Source: Chthonobacter rhizosphaerae (GTDB taxonomy: Bacteria; Pseudomonadota; Alphaproteobacteria; Rhizobiales; Pleomorphomonadaceae). Taken from it: a DNA stretch of 63,801 nt. This document shows positions 46,614 through 56,227 of this stretch, piece after piece; the first letter of the stretch is position 1; every line of letters begins with the position of its first letter. The notes below the pieces were generated by a model. It had not been told where the DNA came from and ran no database searches. It worked only from the letters and a program-made list of their open reading frames with translations. The stretch is from positions 1 through 63,801 of the forward strand of contig NZ_JACDIS010000018.1 of the NCBI RefSeq assembly GCF_013839525.1, read 5' to 3'. The position numbers and the translations under genes were made by a program.

Positions 46614-47654
46614 ATGGTGGCCCCCAGTCCGGACGACGTCCGGAGATCACGCCGCCGGCGCATCACGTTGAGCCAACTCGCCGCTCAGCTCGACGTGTCC
46701 ACCGCGACGGTGTCGCTCGCGTTGCGCGACAACCCTGCCGTGTCGCTCGAGACGAGGAAGAAGGTTCAGGCGCTCGCGCAGGAACTCGGCTATATCTACA
46801 ACCGGCAGGCGGCAAGCCTCAGAACCTCGCGCACGGATATCGTGGGCGTGGTGGTTCACGACGTGCTCAATCCTTATTTCGCCGAGGTGTTCCGCGCCGT
46901 GGAGGCGGAGCTTGAAGCCCAGGGCTTCACCATCCTCATCTGCAATCACCGCGACGAGATCCACCGGCAGCGCAATTTCGTCCAGGTCCTGCAGCAGCAG
47001 AACGCGGACGGTCTGGTGATCTGCCCGTCTCTCGGCACCACCTCGGCCGACATCGACGCCATCGTCCGGTCCGGCACGCCGGTCACGGTGATCTGCCGCG
47101 ACGTGGACGGCGCCACCGCGCCGAGCGTGCGCGGCGACGACTTCCTCGGCATGTACGAGATCACCACGCACCTGATCGGCCAGGGCCATCGCTCGCTCGC
47201 GATCGTGGGCGGACGACGGATGACCTCCGCCGGGCGCGACCGGCACGGCGGCTTCCTCGCCGCCATGCGGGAAGCCGGGCTGACGCCGGTGGCCGACATT
47301 CCGGAACTCATGACGCTCACAGACGGGCGCAACGTGGTGGACCGGCTGCTCGCCCTGGAGACGCGGCCGACCGCCATCGTGTGCTTCAACGACCTGATCG
47401 CCTTCGGGGTCATGTCCGGCCTCACCAAGGCGGGTCTCCGGCCGGGCGTCGACGTGGCCGTCACGGGCTATGACGACGTGGACGGATCGGCCAGCTGGGC
47501 GCCCTCTCTGACCACCGTGAAGAACGGCTCGGACGAGATCGGCATCCAGGCCGCGCGGGCGATCAAGGCCCTGATCGAGGGCGAGGAGCCGCCGTTCCAG
47601 CGCCTCCTCATCCCGCCGCGCCTGGAAGTGCGCGCGTCCAGCACCGGCGGCTGA
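46614..47654 (+). CDS. LacI family transcriptional regulator
   Basis: 346 residues. The LacI headpiece reads TLSQLAAQLDVSTATVSLAL with the hinge-helix region LGYIYNRQAASLRT. The periplasmic-binding-protein-like effector domain includes IVGVVVHDVLNPYFAEV and VTGYDDVDGSASWAPSLTT. The start has AGGGACGG upstream. It precedes a 2-hydroxyacid dehydrogenase gene by 172 bases and probably regulates sugar or sugar-acid genes; the operator is unknown. Confidence 0.92.
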   Translation: MVAPSPDDVRRSRRRRITLSQLAAQLDVSTATVSLALRDNPAVSLETRKKVQALAQELGYIYNRQAASLRTSRTDIVGVVVHDVLNPYFAEVFRAVEAELEAQGFTILICNHRDEIHRQRNFVQVLQQQNADGLVICPSLGTTSADIDAIVRSGTPVTVICRDVDGATAPSVRGDDFLGMYEITTHLIGQGHRSLAIVGGRRMTSAGRDRHGGFLAAMREAGLTPVADIPELMTLTDGRNVVDRLLALETRPTAIVCFNDLIAFGVMSGLTKAGLRPGVDVAVTGYDDVDGSASWAPSLTTVKNGSDEIGIQAARAIKALIEGEEPPFQRLLIPPRLEVRASSTGG

Positions 47655-47826
47655 CCGCCCGGCCGCCTTTGCCGGCGGCCGGCCCTCCGGGCGGGCGCAG
47701 CCGCTTCGCCGCCGACGACCGTCTCTCCACACCCGGCGAAAGCCGCGCGGCGTCCACTCCCCCTCGAAGGCCTGGCGTCATCGTCCGAGGCATGACCCGG
47801 GCTCCTGTTCTCGAAAGGCATGACCG

Positions 47827-48798
47827 ATGGCTGTTCCCCTGCTCCTCACCGGGCCGTCCATGGCGTTCGTGCGCGACCAGCTGGACGCCCGGTTCGAGAT
47901 CCACGACCTGCATGCCGCCGAGGACAAGGACGCCCTGCTGGATGCGGTCGGCCCGACGATCCGGGCCGTCGCCACGGCGGGGAGCGCCGGCGTCGGCGCG
48001 GACCTGATGCGCCGCCTGCCGAACCTGGAGATCGTCGCCCACTTCGGCGTCGGCTACGACCCGGTGGACGTGGGCCATGCGGCCTCCGCGGGCGTCGTCG
48101 TCACCAACACGCCGGACGTCCTCACCGACGAGGTGGCGGACACCGCCATGGGGCTTCTCCTGATGACGGTGCGGGAGCTCTCGGCGGCGGAGCGCTGGGT
48201 CCGGGCGGGGAACTGGGAGACCAAGGGCGCCTACCGGTTGACGCGCGGCTCGCTCACGGGCCGCCGCCTTGGCATCTTCGGCCTCGGCCGGATCGGCAAG
48301 GCCATCGCCCGCCGGGCCGAGGCGTTCGGCCTGTCGATCGCCTATCACAACCGCCGTCCGGTGGCCGACGTCGCCTATCCGTATCACGACACGCTCGTCG
48401 GCCTGGCGGCGGCGGTGGACACGCTGATGGTGGTCGCGCCGGGCGGTCCGGGCACCCGCCACGCCGTGAACGCCGCGGTGCTCGAGGCCCTCGGGCCGGA
48501 CGGCGTGCTCGTCAACGTCGGCCGCGGCAGCGTGGTGGACGAGGCCGCGCTGGTGGCGGCCCTGGAGCGGGGCGCCCTCCTCGGCGCCGGGCTCGACGTC
48601 TTCGAGGCGGAGCCGCGTGTGCACCCCGGCCTGATGACCCGCGACGACGTGGTGCTGCTGCCGCACGTGGGCTCCGCCTCCATCCCGACCCGGCAGGCCA
48701 TGGGCCAGGTGCAGGTGGACAATCTCGCGGCCTGGTTCGACGGCAAGCCCCCGCTGACGCCGGTGCCCGAGACGCCCGTGCCCGCGGGTCGCGGCTGA
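47827..48798 (+). CDS. D-2-hydroxyacid dehydrogenase, glyoxylate/hydroxypyruvate reductase type
   Basis: 323 residues. An N-terminal substrate domain with AHFGVGYDPVDV precedes the NAD-binding domain with GIFGLGRIGKAIARR. The catalytic triad lies in NVGRGSVVDE (Arg), FEAEPRVHP (Glu) and LLPHVGSAS (His). It reduces glyoxylate, hydroxypyruvate or a related 2-keto acid. It is downstream of the LacI regulator and may be its target. Confidence 0.9.
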   Translation: MAVPLLLTGPSMAFVRDQLDARFEIHDLHAAEDKDALLDAVGPTIRAVATAGSAGVGADLMRRLPNLEIVAHFGVGYDPVDVGHAASAGVVVTNTPDVLTDEVADTAMGLLLMTVRELSAAERWVRAGNWETKGAYRLTRGSLTGRRLGIFGLGRIGKAIARRAEAFGLSIAYHNRRPVADVAYPYHDTLVGLAAAVDTLMVVAPGGPGTRHAVNAAVLEALGPDGVLVNVGRGSVVDEAALVAALERGALLGAGLDVFEAEPRVHPGLMTRDDVVLLPHVGSASIPTRQAMGQVQVDNLAAWFDGKPPLTPVPETPVPAGRG

Positions 48799-48880
48799 CA
48801 GGGCGGACAGCAGGGTCCTTTTCTGAAACTTTTCGTCGATTCCGGCGGAACCGCGGCGCTCGTGCGGCGTTCCGGGTGGG

Positions 48881-49612
48881 ATGCTGCTTGACCTCGAGCC
48901 TGACGAGACTGCGCTGTTCCTGGACTTCGACGGGACGCTGGTGGACCTGGCGCCCCGGCCGGAGGACGTGGTCGTCGCGCCGCGCCTGCCGGCCCTGCTG
49001 TCGCGGCTCCAGACCCGGTTCGGGGGCGCGGTGTCGCTTGTCAGCGGCCGGCCGATCGCCGATCTGGACAGCTTCCTCACTCCCTTTTCGTCGGTCGCCC
49101 ATGGTCTCCATGGCCTCGAGGGTCGCGACGCCCCCTATGCGCCGGTGATCCGGGTGAAGCCGCCCGCCGCGCTGGACTGGATCCGCAGCGGGCTCTCGGA
49201 GAGCGGGATCGGCGAGACGCCCGGCGTTCTCGTCGAGGACAAGGGCCTCACGATCGCCGTCCACTATCGCAACGCGCCGGACCAGCACGACGCCATCTGC
49301 ACCCTCCTCCACGACCTTGCGGCGCCTCACGCGGATCTCAGCGTGCTCGCCGGCAAGATGGTGGTGGAGGTCAAGCCGTTCGGCACCTCCAAGGCGACCG
49401 CTGTGGAGCGAGCGCTCGTCCTGCCGGGTTTCAAGGGACGCCGGCCCGTGTTCGTGGGCGACGACATCACCGACGAGGACGGCATGAAGGCCGCTCTGGA
49501 GCGCGGCGGCACGGCGGTGAAGATCGGCGAGGGGCCGAGCGTGGCGCCGCACCGGCTCGGCAGCCCGGCGGACGTCCATGCCTGGCTGGACCGCCTCGCG
49601 GGGTCGGCATGA
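48881..49612 (+). CDS. otsB: trehalose-6-phosphate phosphatase
   Basis: 243 residues of the HAD superfamily with FLDFDGTLVD (nucleophile Asp), LVSGRPIADLDSFL, the Lys-containing GLTIAVHYR region and FVGDDITDEDGM. It dephosphorylates trehalose-6-phosphate. The otsA gene begins 19 bases after its stop, so the two form an operon in the order otsB-otsA. Confidence 0.94.
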   Translation: MLLDLEPDETALFLDFDGTLVDLAPRPEDVVVAPRLPALLSRLQTRFGGAVSLVSGRPIADLDSFLTPFSSVAHGLHGLEGRDAPYAPVIRVKPPAALDWIRSGLSESGIGETPGVLVEDKGLTIAVHYRNAPDQHDAICTLLHDLAAPHADLSVLAGKMVVEVKPFGTSKATAVERALVLPGFKGRRPVFVGDDITDEDGMKAALERGGTAVKIGEGPSVAPHRLGSPADVHAWLDRLAGSA

Positions 49613-49631
49613 CCGAGGGGGATCGGCGTCG

Positions 49632-50999
49632 ATGAAGCGGCTCGTGGTGGTGTCCAACCGGGTTGGACCGCTGAAGGACACGGGCAAGGCCGGCGGCCTC
49701 GCGGTTGCGCTGGTGGACATGCTGCGCGAGCGCGGCGGCGTCTGGTTCGGCTGGTCCGGCGAGATCAGCGACGTCGGCACGTTCTCCGAGCTCCGGCGCG
49801 AGCGCAGCAAAACGGTGGAGCTCTGCACCATCGACATCGACGCCACCGACAACGCGGAGTTCTACGCCGGCTACGCCAACCGGACGCTCTGGCCGGTCCT
49901 CCACTACCGCCTCGACATCGCGGAGTTCTCGCCCGTCTTCGAAGCCGGCTACCGCCGGGTGAACGAGCGGTTCGCCGCCCGCCTCCTGCCGCTCCTGCGC
50001 TCGGACGACCAGATCTGGGTGCACGACTACCACTTCTTCCATCTCGGCGCCGAGCTCCGCCGGATGGGCGTGGAGAACCGGATCGGCTTCTTCCTGCACA
50101 TCCCCTTCCCGCCGCCGGACATGCTGAGCGCCCTGCCGCGCCACCGGGACCTCGTCCGCTCGCTGCTCGCCTACGACCTGATCGGGCTCCAGACCGACCG
50201 GGACCGGCGCCATTTCGTCGACTACCTCCGGGAGGAGGCCGGCGGCGTGGACCTCGGCGACGGCCGGGTGGAGGCCTGGGGCCGGATCGCCCGGGTGGCG
50301 GCCTTCCCGATCGGCATCGACACCGAGGGCTTCCACGAGTTCGCCGACGGCCCGGAAGGCCGGCGCGAGCGCCTCCGCCTGGAGCGCCACCTCAACGGCC
50401 GCCGGCAGATCGTGGGGGTGGACCGCATTGATTATTCGAAAGGAATCCCCCACCGCTTCCGGGCGGTGGAGCGCTTCTTCGACGATTATCCGGAGCACCG
50501 GGGCAAGGTCAGCCTGCTTCAGGTGGCGCCGCCGTCGCGCTCGGAAGTGGATGCCTACGCGGAGATCCGGCGGGAGCTGGAACACCTGGCCGGGCATATC
50601 AACGGCCGTTTCGCGGACGTGGACTGGACGCCCATCCGCTTCATCACGCGGGGATTTCCCCGCCGGGCGCTGTCCGGCGTCTACCGGGCGAGCCGGATGG
50701 CGCTGGTGACGCCGCTGCGCGACGGCATGAACCTCGTCGCCAAGGAATATGTGGCCGCGCAGGACCACCAGGACCCGGGCGTCCTTCTCCTGTCGCGCTT
50801 CGCCGGCGCGGCGGAGAGCATGGGCGAGGCCCTGATCGTCAATCCCTACGCCGCCGACGAGGTGGCGAGCGCCATCAAGGCGGCCCTCGACATGCCACTC
50901 GACGAGCGCCGGGCCAGACACCATGCCCTCTACACGCGCCTCGTGGAAGGCGACGCCAAGCACTGGGCCAACTCCTTCCTCAGCATGCTCGATCGATGA
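49632..50999 (+). CDS. otsA: alpha,alpha-trehalose-phosphate synthase (GT20)
   Basis: 455 residues. The N-terminal loop NRVGPLKDTGKAGGLAVAL, VHDYHFFHLGAELR, GFFLHIPFPPPD and the donor-site VGVDRIDYSKGIPHRF are all conserved, with RDGMNLVAKEYVAAQ near the C-terminus. It transfers glucose from UDP-glucose to glucose-6-phosphate for osmoprotective trehalose. The start has GAGGGGGA upstream. Confidence 0.96.
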   Translation: MKRLVVVSNRVGPLKDTGKAGGLAVALVDMLRERGGVWFGWSGEISDVGTFSELRRERSKTVELCTIDIDATDNAEFYAGYANRTLWPVLHYRLDIAEFSPVFEAGYRRVNERFAARLLPLLRSDDQIWVHDYHFFHLGAELRRMGVENRIGFFLHIPFPPPDMLSALPRHRDLVRSLLAYDLIGLQTDRDRRHFVDYLREEAGGVDLGDGRVEAWGRIARVAAFPIGIDTEGFHEFADGPEGRRERLRLERHLNGRRQIVGVDRIDYSKGIPHRFRAVERFFDDYPEHRGKVSLLQVAPPSRSEVDAYAEIRRELEHLAGHINGRFADVDWTPIRFITRGFPRRALSGVYRASRMALVTPLRDGMNLVAKEYVAAQDHQDPGVLLLSRFAGAAESMGEALIVNPYAADEVASAIKAALDMPLDERRARHHALYTRLVEGDAKHWANSFLSMLDR

Positions 51000-51066
51000 C
51001 CGCTTGTCGACGAGGAGATCTCGCGGCGGTGCGACGAAACGGCCTTGCGCCGAAAGTCTGAGGGCG

Positions 51067-51184
51067 CTAGAGCATTCTCCGATCAAGTTGCACGACTTGA
51101 TCGCCGGGAGAATGCTCCAGCTTATTGAATCTGGAGCGTTTTCTTGTCGACCTGACGATTCCGTCAGGTCGGAAAGCGCTCTAG
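51067..51184 (+). repeat. dispersed structured intergenic repeat, copy 1 (MITE-like)
   Basis: About 118 bp, bounded by the inverted ends CTAGAGC and GCTCTAG. It contains a stem GATCAAGT / ACTTGATC (51081-51102) around TGCACG, inside a longer GAGCATTCTC / GAGAATGCTC stem, and a second perfect 10-bp stem CGACCTGACG / CGTCAGGTCG (51148-51171) with loop ATTC. A second copy in opposite orientation is at 61761-61879. It resembles rhizobial RIME-type palindromic repeats. Confidence 0.85.
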
Positions 51185-51259
51185 GCGTGCCTTGTCCCTC
51201 CGCATGCCGCGCCGATCGATGCATCTGGCGCATGGCAACAGCCCGACGAGGCGACCGTC

Positions 51260-51892
51260 ATGATCGACACGCAGGCCCTTCTCGCCGTTCTCCGCCGCGC
51301 CCCCGTGGTGCCGGTGCTCATCGTGGACCGCCTGGAGGACGCCGAGCCGCTCGGAAAAGCCTTGGTTTCCGGGGGCTTGCCGGCACTGGAGGTGACGCTC
51401 CGGACCGATTGCGCGCTCCAGGCGATCGAGGCCATGAGCGCCATCGAGGGGGGCGTCGTCGGGGCCGGGACCATCCTGGACCCCGCCCAGGCCCGGGAGG
51501 CGGTGGCGGCCGGCGCCAAGTTCCTGGTGAGCCCGGGCACGACCCCGGCGATCCTGGACGCCGCCCTGGACCTCGGCGTGCCGATCCTGCCCGGCGTCGC
51601 AACCGCGTCGGAGGCCCTGATGGCCCGCGAGCGCGGCTTCAAGATCCTGAAATTCTTCCCCGCCGGCCCGGCCGGCGGCCCCAACTACCTGAAGTCGTTG
51701 GCGTCTCCGATCGCCGACGTGCTCTTCTGCCCGACCGGCGGCGTGACCGCCGAGAACGCCCGCGACTACCTGAAGTTGCCGAACGTGGTCTGCGTCGGCG
51801 GCTCCTGGGTGGCCCCGGCGGACGCCGTGAAGGCCGGCGACTGGGGCCGGATCGAGGCGCTGGCCCGGGACGCGGCGGCCCTGAAGGCCTGA
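51260..51892 (+). CDS. eda: 2-dehydro-3-deoxy-phosphogluconate (KDPG) aldolase
   Basis: 210 residues of the class I KDPG/KHG aldolase fold: VVPVLIVDRLEDA, LEVTLRTDCAL, VGAGTILDPAQ, FLVSPGTTP and the Schiff-base Lys in ILKFFPAGPAGG. It splits KDPG to pyruvate and glyceraldehyde-3-phosphate in the Entner-Doudoroff route. No edd or zwf is adjacent. The start at 51260 lies 76 bases after the dispersed repeat. Confidence 0.92.
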   Translation: MIDTQALLAVLRRAPVVPVLIVDRLEDAEPLGKALVSGGLPALEVTLRTDCALQAIEAMSAIEGGVVGAGTILDPAQAREAVAAGAKFLVSPGTTPAILDAALDLGVPILPGVATASEALMARERGFKILKFFPAGPAGGPNYLKSLASPIADVLFCPTGGVTAENARDYLKLPNVVCVGGSWVAPADAVKAGDWGRIEALARDAAALKA

Positions 51893-52138
51893 TCCGACGT
51901 CGGCGGTGTCGTGGCCGGCCCGTGGCGTCTCGGACCCACACCGGAGGCGGCTCCGCCGGCGGCGGACCGTTGCTCTTGAAGCCTGAATGCCGCGGTCGCC
52001 CTCGCCGGGCGACCGGCGCATCGATGCCGGGGTGTCGTCGGCATCCGGCGGCCACGTCGGGCCACATCCGCCCTGCTGTCGGCCGATGTCGCCCGAGAGG
52101 GCCGGATGGCGGACAAGCGCCCCTTCGGCCGCCCGCGA

Positions 52139-54391
52139 TCAGGCGACCTGGATGCGCTTGTCCCCGGTGGCGGTGAAGCAGGACTGCTCGACCAGGTCGG
52201 CCGGCATGGGGCGGGCGAACAGATATCCCTGAGCGAAGTCGGACCCGAGCGCGACCAGGATGTCGCGCTGCTGCTCCGTCTCGACCCCCTCGCAGACCAC
52301 CTGGACCCCGAGGTCGTGGGCGAGCCCGATCATCGCCCGTACGATGGCGTGGCTCTCCGGGCTGGTGACCAGGTTGCTGACGAACGAGCGGTCGATCTTC
52401 AGCATGTCGACCGGAAAGTCCTTCAGGTGCGTGAGCGACGCATAACCCGTTCCGAAGTCGTCGAGGGAGATCCGCACGCCGGCGCGCGAGAGGGCGTTCA
52501 GGGTCTCCGCCACGTTGCGGATGTCCTTGGCGAGGAGGACGTTCTCGGTGACCTCGACCGTGAGCGCCTCCGGCGGCAGCCCGTGCGACTTGAGACCGGT
52601 CAGGATCAGGCCGGCCAGATCGCCGCGGCGGAACTGGCTGGTGGCGACGTTGATCGCGATCGTCCCGAAGGCCAGCCCCCGGGTCCGCCAGTCCTGGGCC
52701 TGCCTGAGCGCCTGATCGAGCACCAGGTCGCCGATGATCTGGCTGAGCTGCGGATCCTCCAGGGCGGGCATGAAGAGGCTCGGCCCGACCACCGCGCCGT
52801 CCGGCCGGCGCCAGCGAACGAGCGCCTCGAAGCCGAGCAGGCCGCCGGTGCGCAGGCAGGTCTTCGGCTGATAGTAGAGGAGGAGATTGCCCGGGTTGGC
52901 GACCGCCTGCCGCATGGACCGCAGGATCGACTGCTTGAGCTCCATCTCCTCGCGCATGGCGCGGTGGAACCGCACCACCCGGTTCCGGCCGGCGGTCTTG
53001 GCCTCGTAGAGGGCGATGTCGGCGTCCTTGAGAAGCTGGTCGGCGCCGTCGCCGGTGCGGCCGATCACCACGCCGATGCTGGCCGTCACCGGGATCGACT
53101 CGTCCCCGTAGCGGACGCTCTCGCTCAGGCTGTCGGCCACCAGGCCGGCCACCCGGTCCAGGTTGGCAAGGTTCGGCAGGTTGAGGATCAGCACGGCGAA
53201 CTCGTCGCCCCCGAGCCGCGCCACGATCGCCCCTTCGCCGGCCGACCGCCGCAGGCGGAGCGCGACTTCGGCGAGGAGCGCGTCGCCGGCGTGATGGCCG
53301 AGGCCGTCGTTCACCTCCTTGAAGTGGTCGATGTCGATCATGAGCAGGCCGTGGCGCGCGTCCCTGCCGCCGACCGCGAGGCCGGCCTCGAGCCTGTCCT
53401 GGAACACCCGCCGGTTGGGGAGGCCCGTGAGCACGTCGTGGGTGGCGACATACTGGACCTCCTCCTCGGCGGCCCGCTGGTCCGTCACGTCCTGGATGGT
53501 GCCGATCAGGCGCGAGACGCCCGTCTTGGTGCGCTCCGCCTCGCAGACGCAGCGCACCCAGCGCCGTCGGCCCTGCTCGGTGATCACCTTGAACTCCGCC
53601 TCGAACGGGATGCCCTGGGTGAGGGCCGCCTTCATGTGGGCGTGCACCATGTCGCGGTCGCCGTCCGCATAGAAGCGGGTGACGGTCTCGAACGGGGGCG
53701 GCGAACCCACCGGCATGTCCAGGATGCGGAAGATCTGGTCGGACCAGACCAGCCGCCGCGCCTTGACGTCATATTCCCAACCGCCGATCCGGGCGATCCG
53801 GGTCGTCTGCTCCAGAAGCAGGCGCTGCTTGCCGATCTCCGACTGCTGGGCTGCGATCTTGGCGTTGCGGGCGCGCGTGCGCATGTTGTCCCGGGCCCGT
53901 TCCAGGCCGAGACGATGGAGGCGAAGCCTGTCGACCACCGAATGGGCAATGCGCTCCATGACGAAGCGCTGGTTGTCGGCGAGCCGGCGCGGCTCAGTGC
54001 CGCCGACGCAGAGGACCCCGATCACCAGCCCGTCCCGGACCGTGATGGGCACGCTGGCGAAGAAGCGCAGATGGGGCGGCCCCACCACGAGCGGATGGTC
54101 GACGAAGCGCGGATCGGCGCAGGCGTCCGCGACCTCCAGGTGGCCGCCATGGTCCACCGCCGCGCCGACGAGCGTGCCCTGCCGGGAGAAGGACGGAGCG
54201 GTCAGGCCGATCGCCGATTTGAACCAGATCCGGTCCTTGTCCACGAAGCCGATGCCGGCCATCGGCATGTCGAGCGCCGCGCGGGCGAGTTCGCACAGGT
54301 CGTCGAATGCCGCGTCCCGGCGGGTGTCCAGAATCCGGTAGCGGTGCAGTTCCTTCAGGCGCTGGTGTTCGTCGGCCGGGTCGAAGCGCAT
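52139..54391 (-). CDS. GAF-PAS-GGDEF-EAL cyclic-di-GMP signalling protein
   Basis: 750 residues: a GAF domain (about 20-165), a PAS domain (about 195-305), a GGDEF domain with an intact GGDEF at 394-398, and an EAL domain with EAL at 522-524, TENVL, DDFGTGYASL, KIDRSF and CEGVET. The position of the inhibitory RxxD I-site upstream of GGDEF reads GEGA, so product inhibition is unlikely. Both catalytic sites look competent. There is no membrane segment. It is the only cyclic-di-GMP enzyme in the window and could supply the ligand for the PilZ-like tail of the 12788-14758 synthase, though that is inference. Confidence 0.92.
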   Translation of the reverse strand: MRFDPADEHQRLKELHRYRILDTRRDAAFDDLCELARAALDMPMAGIGFVDKDRIWFKSAIGLTAPSFSRQGTLVGAAVDHGGHLEVADACADPRFVDHPLVVGPPHLRFFASVPITVRDGLVIGVLCVGGTEPRRLADNQRFVMERIAHSVVDRLRLHRLGLERARDNMRTRARNAKIAAQQSEIGKQRLLLEQTTRIARIGGWEYDVKARRLVWSDQIFRILDMPVGSPPPFETVTRFYADGDRDMVHAHMKAALTQGIPFEAEFKVITEQGRRRWVRCVCEAERTKTGVSRLIGTIQDVTDQRAAEEEVQYVATHDVLTGLPNRRVFQDRLEAGLAVGGRDARHGLLMIDIDHFKEVNDGLGHHAGDALLAEVALRLRRSAGEGAIVARLGGDEFAVLILNLPNLANLDRVAGLVADSLSESVRYGDESIPVTASIGVVIGRTGDGADQLLKDADIALYEAKTAGRNRVVRFHRAMREEMELKQSILRSMRQAVANPGNLLLYYQPKTCLRTGGLLGFEALVRWRRPDGAVVGPSLFMPALEDPQLSQIIGDLVLDQALRQAQDWRTRGLAFGTIAINVATSQFRRGDLAGLILTGLKSHGLPPEALTVEVTENVLLAKDIRNVAETLNALSRAGVRISLDDFGTGYASLTHLKDFPVDMLKIDRSFVSNLVTSPESHAIVRAMIGLAHDLGVQVVCEGVETEQQRDILVALGSDFAQGYLFARPMPADLVEQSCFTATGDKRIQVA

Positions 54392-54604
54392 GACGGTCGG
54401 TCCTCTTTCGGACTACTTATAAGCGGACCCTTGTAAAAAATCGGTTCAGACGCGCCGGATTTGCAACATAAAATAGCACATATTCATTATGCACGCGGGG
54501 CGGACGAGACGCTCCGTCCGGAAGCACCGGGGCCGACGACGCCTTGACGGCCGGCCGAAGGGGCGCATATCGGCCACACGAGGTTCGACGGAGAGTGAAC
54601 TCCC

Positions 54605-55450
54605 ATGCCTGTGCGCCCCCTGCTGCTGACCGCCGCGCTGCTGACGCTCGGCCTTTCGCCCGTCCGCAGCGCGCCGGGGGCGCTGGACGCCATGGACGAC
54701 GCGCTCCGGTCGGCGGACCTCGTCATCCTCGGGGAGGTGCACGACGACCCCCGCCATCACGAGATCCAGGCGAAGGCCATTCGCCGGATGGTGGACCTCG
54801 GCCGGCGGCCGACGGTGGTGTTCGAGATGATCCCGACCGACCTCCAAGACGCGCTCGACCGGCACCTGGCGGAGAAGCCCGGCGACGTGGCGGGAATCGG
54901 CCCGGCCGTCTCGTGGTCGGACCGGGGCTGGGGCGACTTCGCAATCTACGAGCCGGTGTTCGCCGCGGCGGTGGCGAACGGCCTGCCGATCCGGGGCGGC
55001 GACCTGCCCGCGGCCGAGAAGCGCCGGCTGAGCGCCGGGGCGGACCCCCTGGACCCGGAGCGCCTGGCCGTGCTCGGCCTCGACGCGGACCTTGCCCCGG
55101 ACGCGCGGGCCGACCTTGCCGAGACCCTGCGCGCCTCCCACTGCGGCATGCTGCCGGAGACGGCGATCGAGCCCATGATCCTGGTGCAGCGGGCCCGCGA
55201 CGGCTCCATGGCGGCGGTGATCCGGGAAGCGGCGAGCCGGGGACCGGTGGTGCTGATCGCCGGCCAGGGCCACGCCCGGCGGGACTGGGGCGTGCCGGCC
55301 GTGCTGGCCCGCTCCGCGCCGGGGCTGGCGGTGCACGCGGTCGCCTTGCGGGGCGGAGACGGTGGGAGCGGTGGCGGCGAACCGTTCGACGCGGTGGTGC
55401 CGACCGGGCCGGAGCCGGCGCGGGAGGACCCGTGCCTCGCCTTCCGGTGA
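54605..55450 (+). CDS. ChaN-like exported protein (DUF399)
   Basis: 281 residues with an N-terminal signal peptide (MPVRPLLLTAALLTLGLS). The ChaN hallmark LVILGEVHDDPRHHEIQ follows, with FEMIPTDLQDAL and a late GQGHARRDWGVP carrying a conserved His. Family members bind heme or act in iron uptake on the cell envelope. The start has GGAGAG upstream. No heme-uptake genes adjoin it. Confidence 0.82.
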   Translation: MPVRPLLLTAALLTLGLSPVRSAPGALDAMDDALRSADLVILGEVHDDPRHHEIQAKAIRRMVDLGRRPTVVFEMIPTDLQDALDRHLAEKPGDVAGIGPAVSWSDRGWGDFAIYEPVFAAAVANGLPIRGGDLPAAEKRRLSAGADPLDPERLAVLGLDADLAPDARADLAETLRASHCGMLPETAIEPMILVQRARDGSMAAVIREAASRGPVVLIAGQGHARRDWGVPAVLARSAPGLAVHAVALRGGDGGSGGGEPFDAVVPTGPEPAREDPCLAFR

Positions 55451-55460
55451 GGCTGCCCGG

Positions 55461-55754
55461 TCAGCCGGCGGGAGCCTCGTAGTCGGCGGCGAAGCGCAGG
55501 TCGCGCAGCGGCCGGACCCGGCGGATCGCCTCGTCGTAGAGCGGATGGGCCTTGTAGGCGGCGAGCGCGGCCTCGTCGTCGAACTCGCCGTAGACCACCA
55601 CGTCCACCTCGTTGGCGATCTGGTCCTTGCGGCCGTTCTCCACCACCTCCAGCAGGCGGGCGTGGGGGATGGCGCAGAGGATCGACAGGCCGTCGACGAT
55701 CCGTCCCACGTCCGCCGGGTCGCGGGCTGTGAAGAAGACGATGTGACGGATCAA
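55461..55754 (-). CDS. Dabb (stress-responsive A/B barrel) protein
   Basis: 97 residues forming one dimeric alpha/beta barrel unit: MIRHIVFFTARDPADVGRI, VDVVVYGEFDDEAALAAYKA, and a conserved HPLYDEAI. Its function is unknown in most bacteria. It is convergent with the ChaN-like gene, ten bases apart. Confidence 0.82.
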   Translation of the reverse strand: MIRHIVFFTARDPADVGRIVDGLSILCAIPHARLLEVVENGRKDQIANEVDVVVYGEFDDEAALAAYKAHPLYDEAIRRVRPLRDLRFAADYEAPAG

Positions 55755-55950
55755 CGGCGGCCTCCGGACGGGGACACGAGGGAGCGCAGGTCCCGCCGCA
55801 GGTACGGCAAGGCGGCGCCCTCGGTCAAGCCGTCGGGCTCGGTTCGCCGGTCGGGAAGACGAGCGGCCAGCAACGGCCGCGCCTCGGCGCAGGGGCCGAG
55901 ACGAGCCGGGGATCCGCGACTGTAAAGGAGAAGTGATCGCCAGAAACGAA

Positions 55951-55974
55951 AAGATCCCGGTTTCCCGGGATCTT
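55951..55974 (-). terminator. rho-independent terminator downstream of tRNA-fMet
   Basis: AAGATCCCGG / CCGGGATCTT with loop TTTC; read on the minus strand it is followed by a T-rich run (TTTTCGTTT) 18 bases after the tRNA-fMet 3' end. Confidence 0.82.
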
Positions 55975-55991
55975 CGGCTTCAAAGAAGCGA

Positions 55992-56068
<77 letters not shown>

Positions 56069-56227
56069 TCACAGTCGCCGGTGTTTCGCGGCGACGAGGC
56101 TCATATAGCTTCTGCTGATCGACATGGAAACCCCCCGGCGACATTTTTTTGTCATGACGCACTTGCATGGGATGTCCGGACCGTGGGACGCCGGTGGGCG
56201 GCTTCACCGTCCGCCCGCGGAGACACC

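Noticed and set aside
52106-54436. 776-codon plus-strand open frame opposite the GGDEF-EAL gene
   Set aside because: Mirror of a well-supported gene with clear domains; the plus-strand translation has no recognisable domain.
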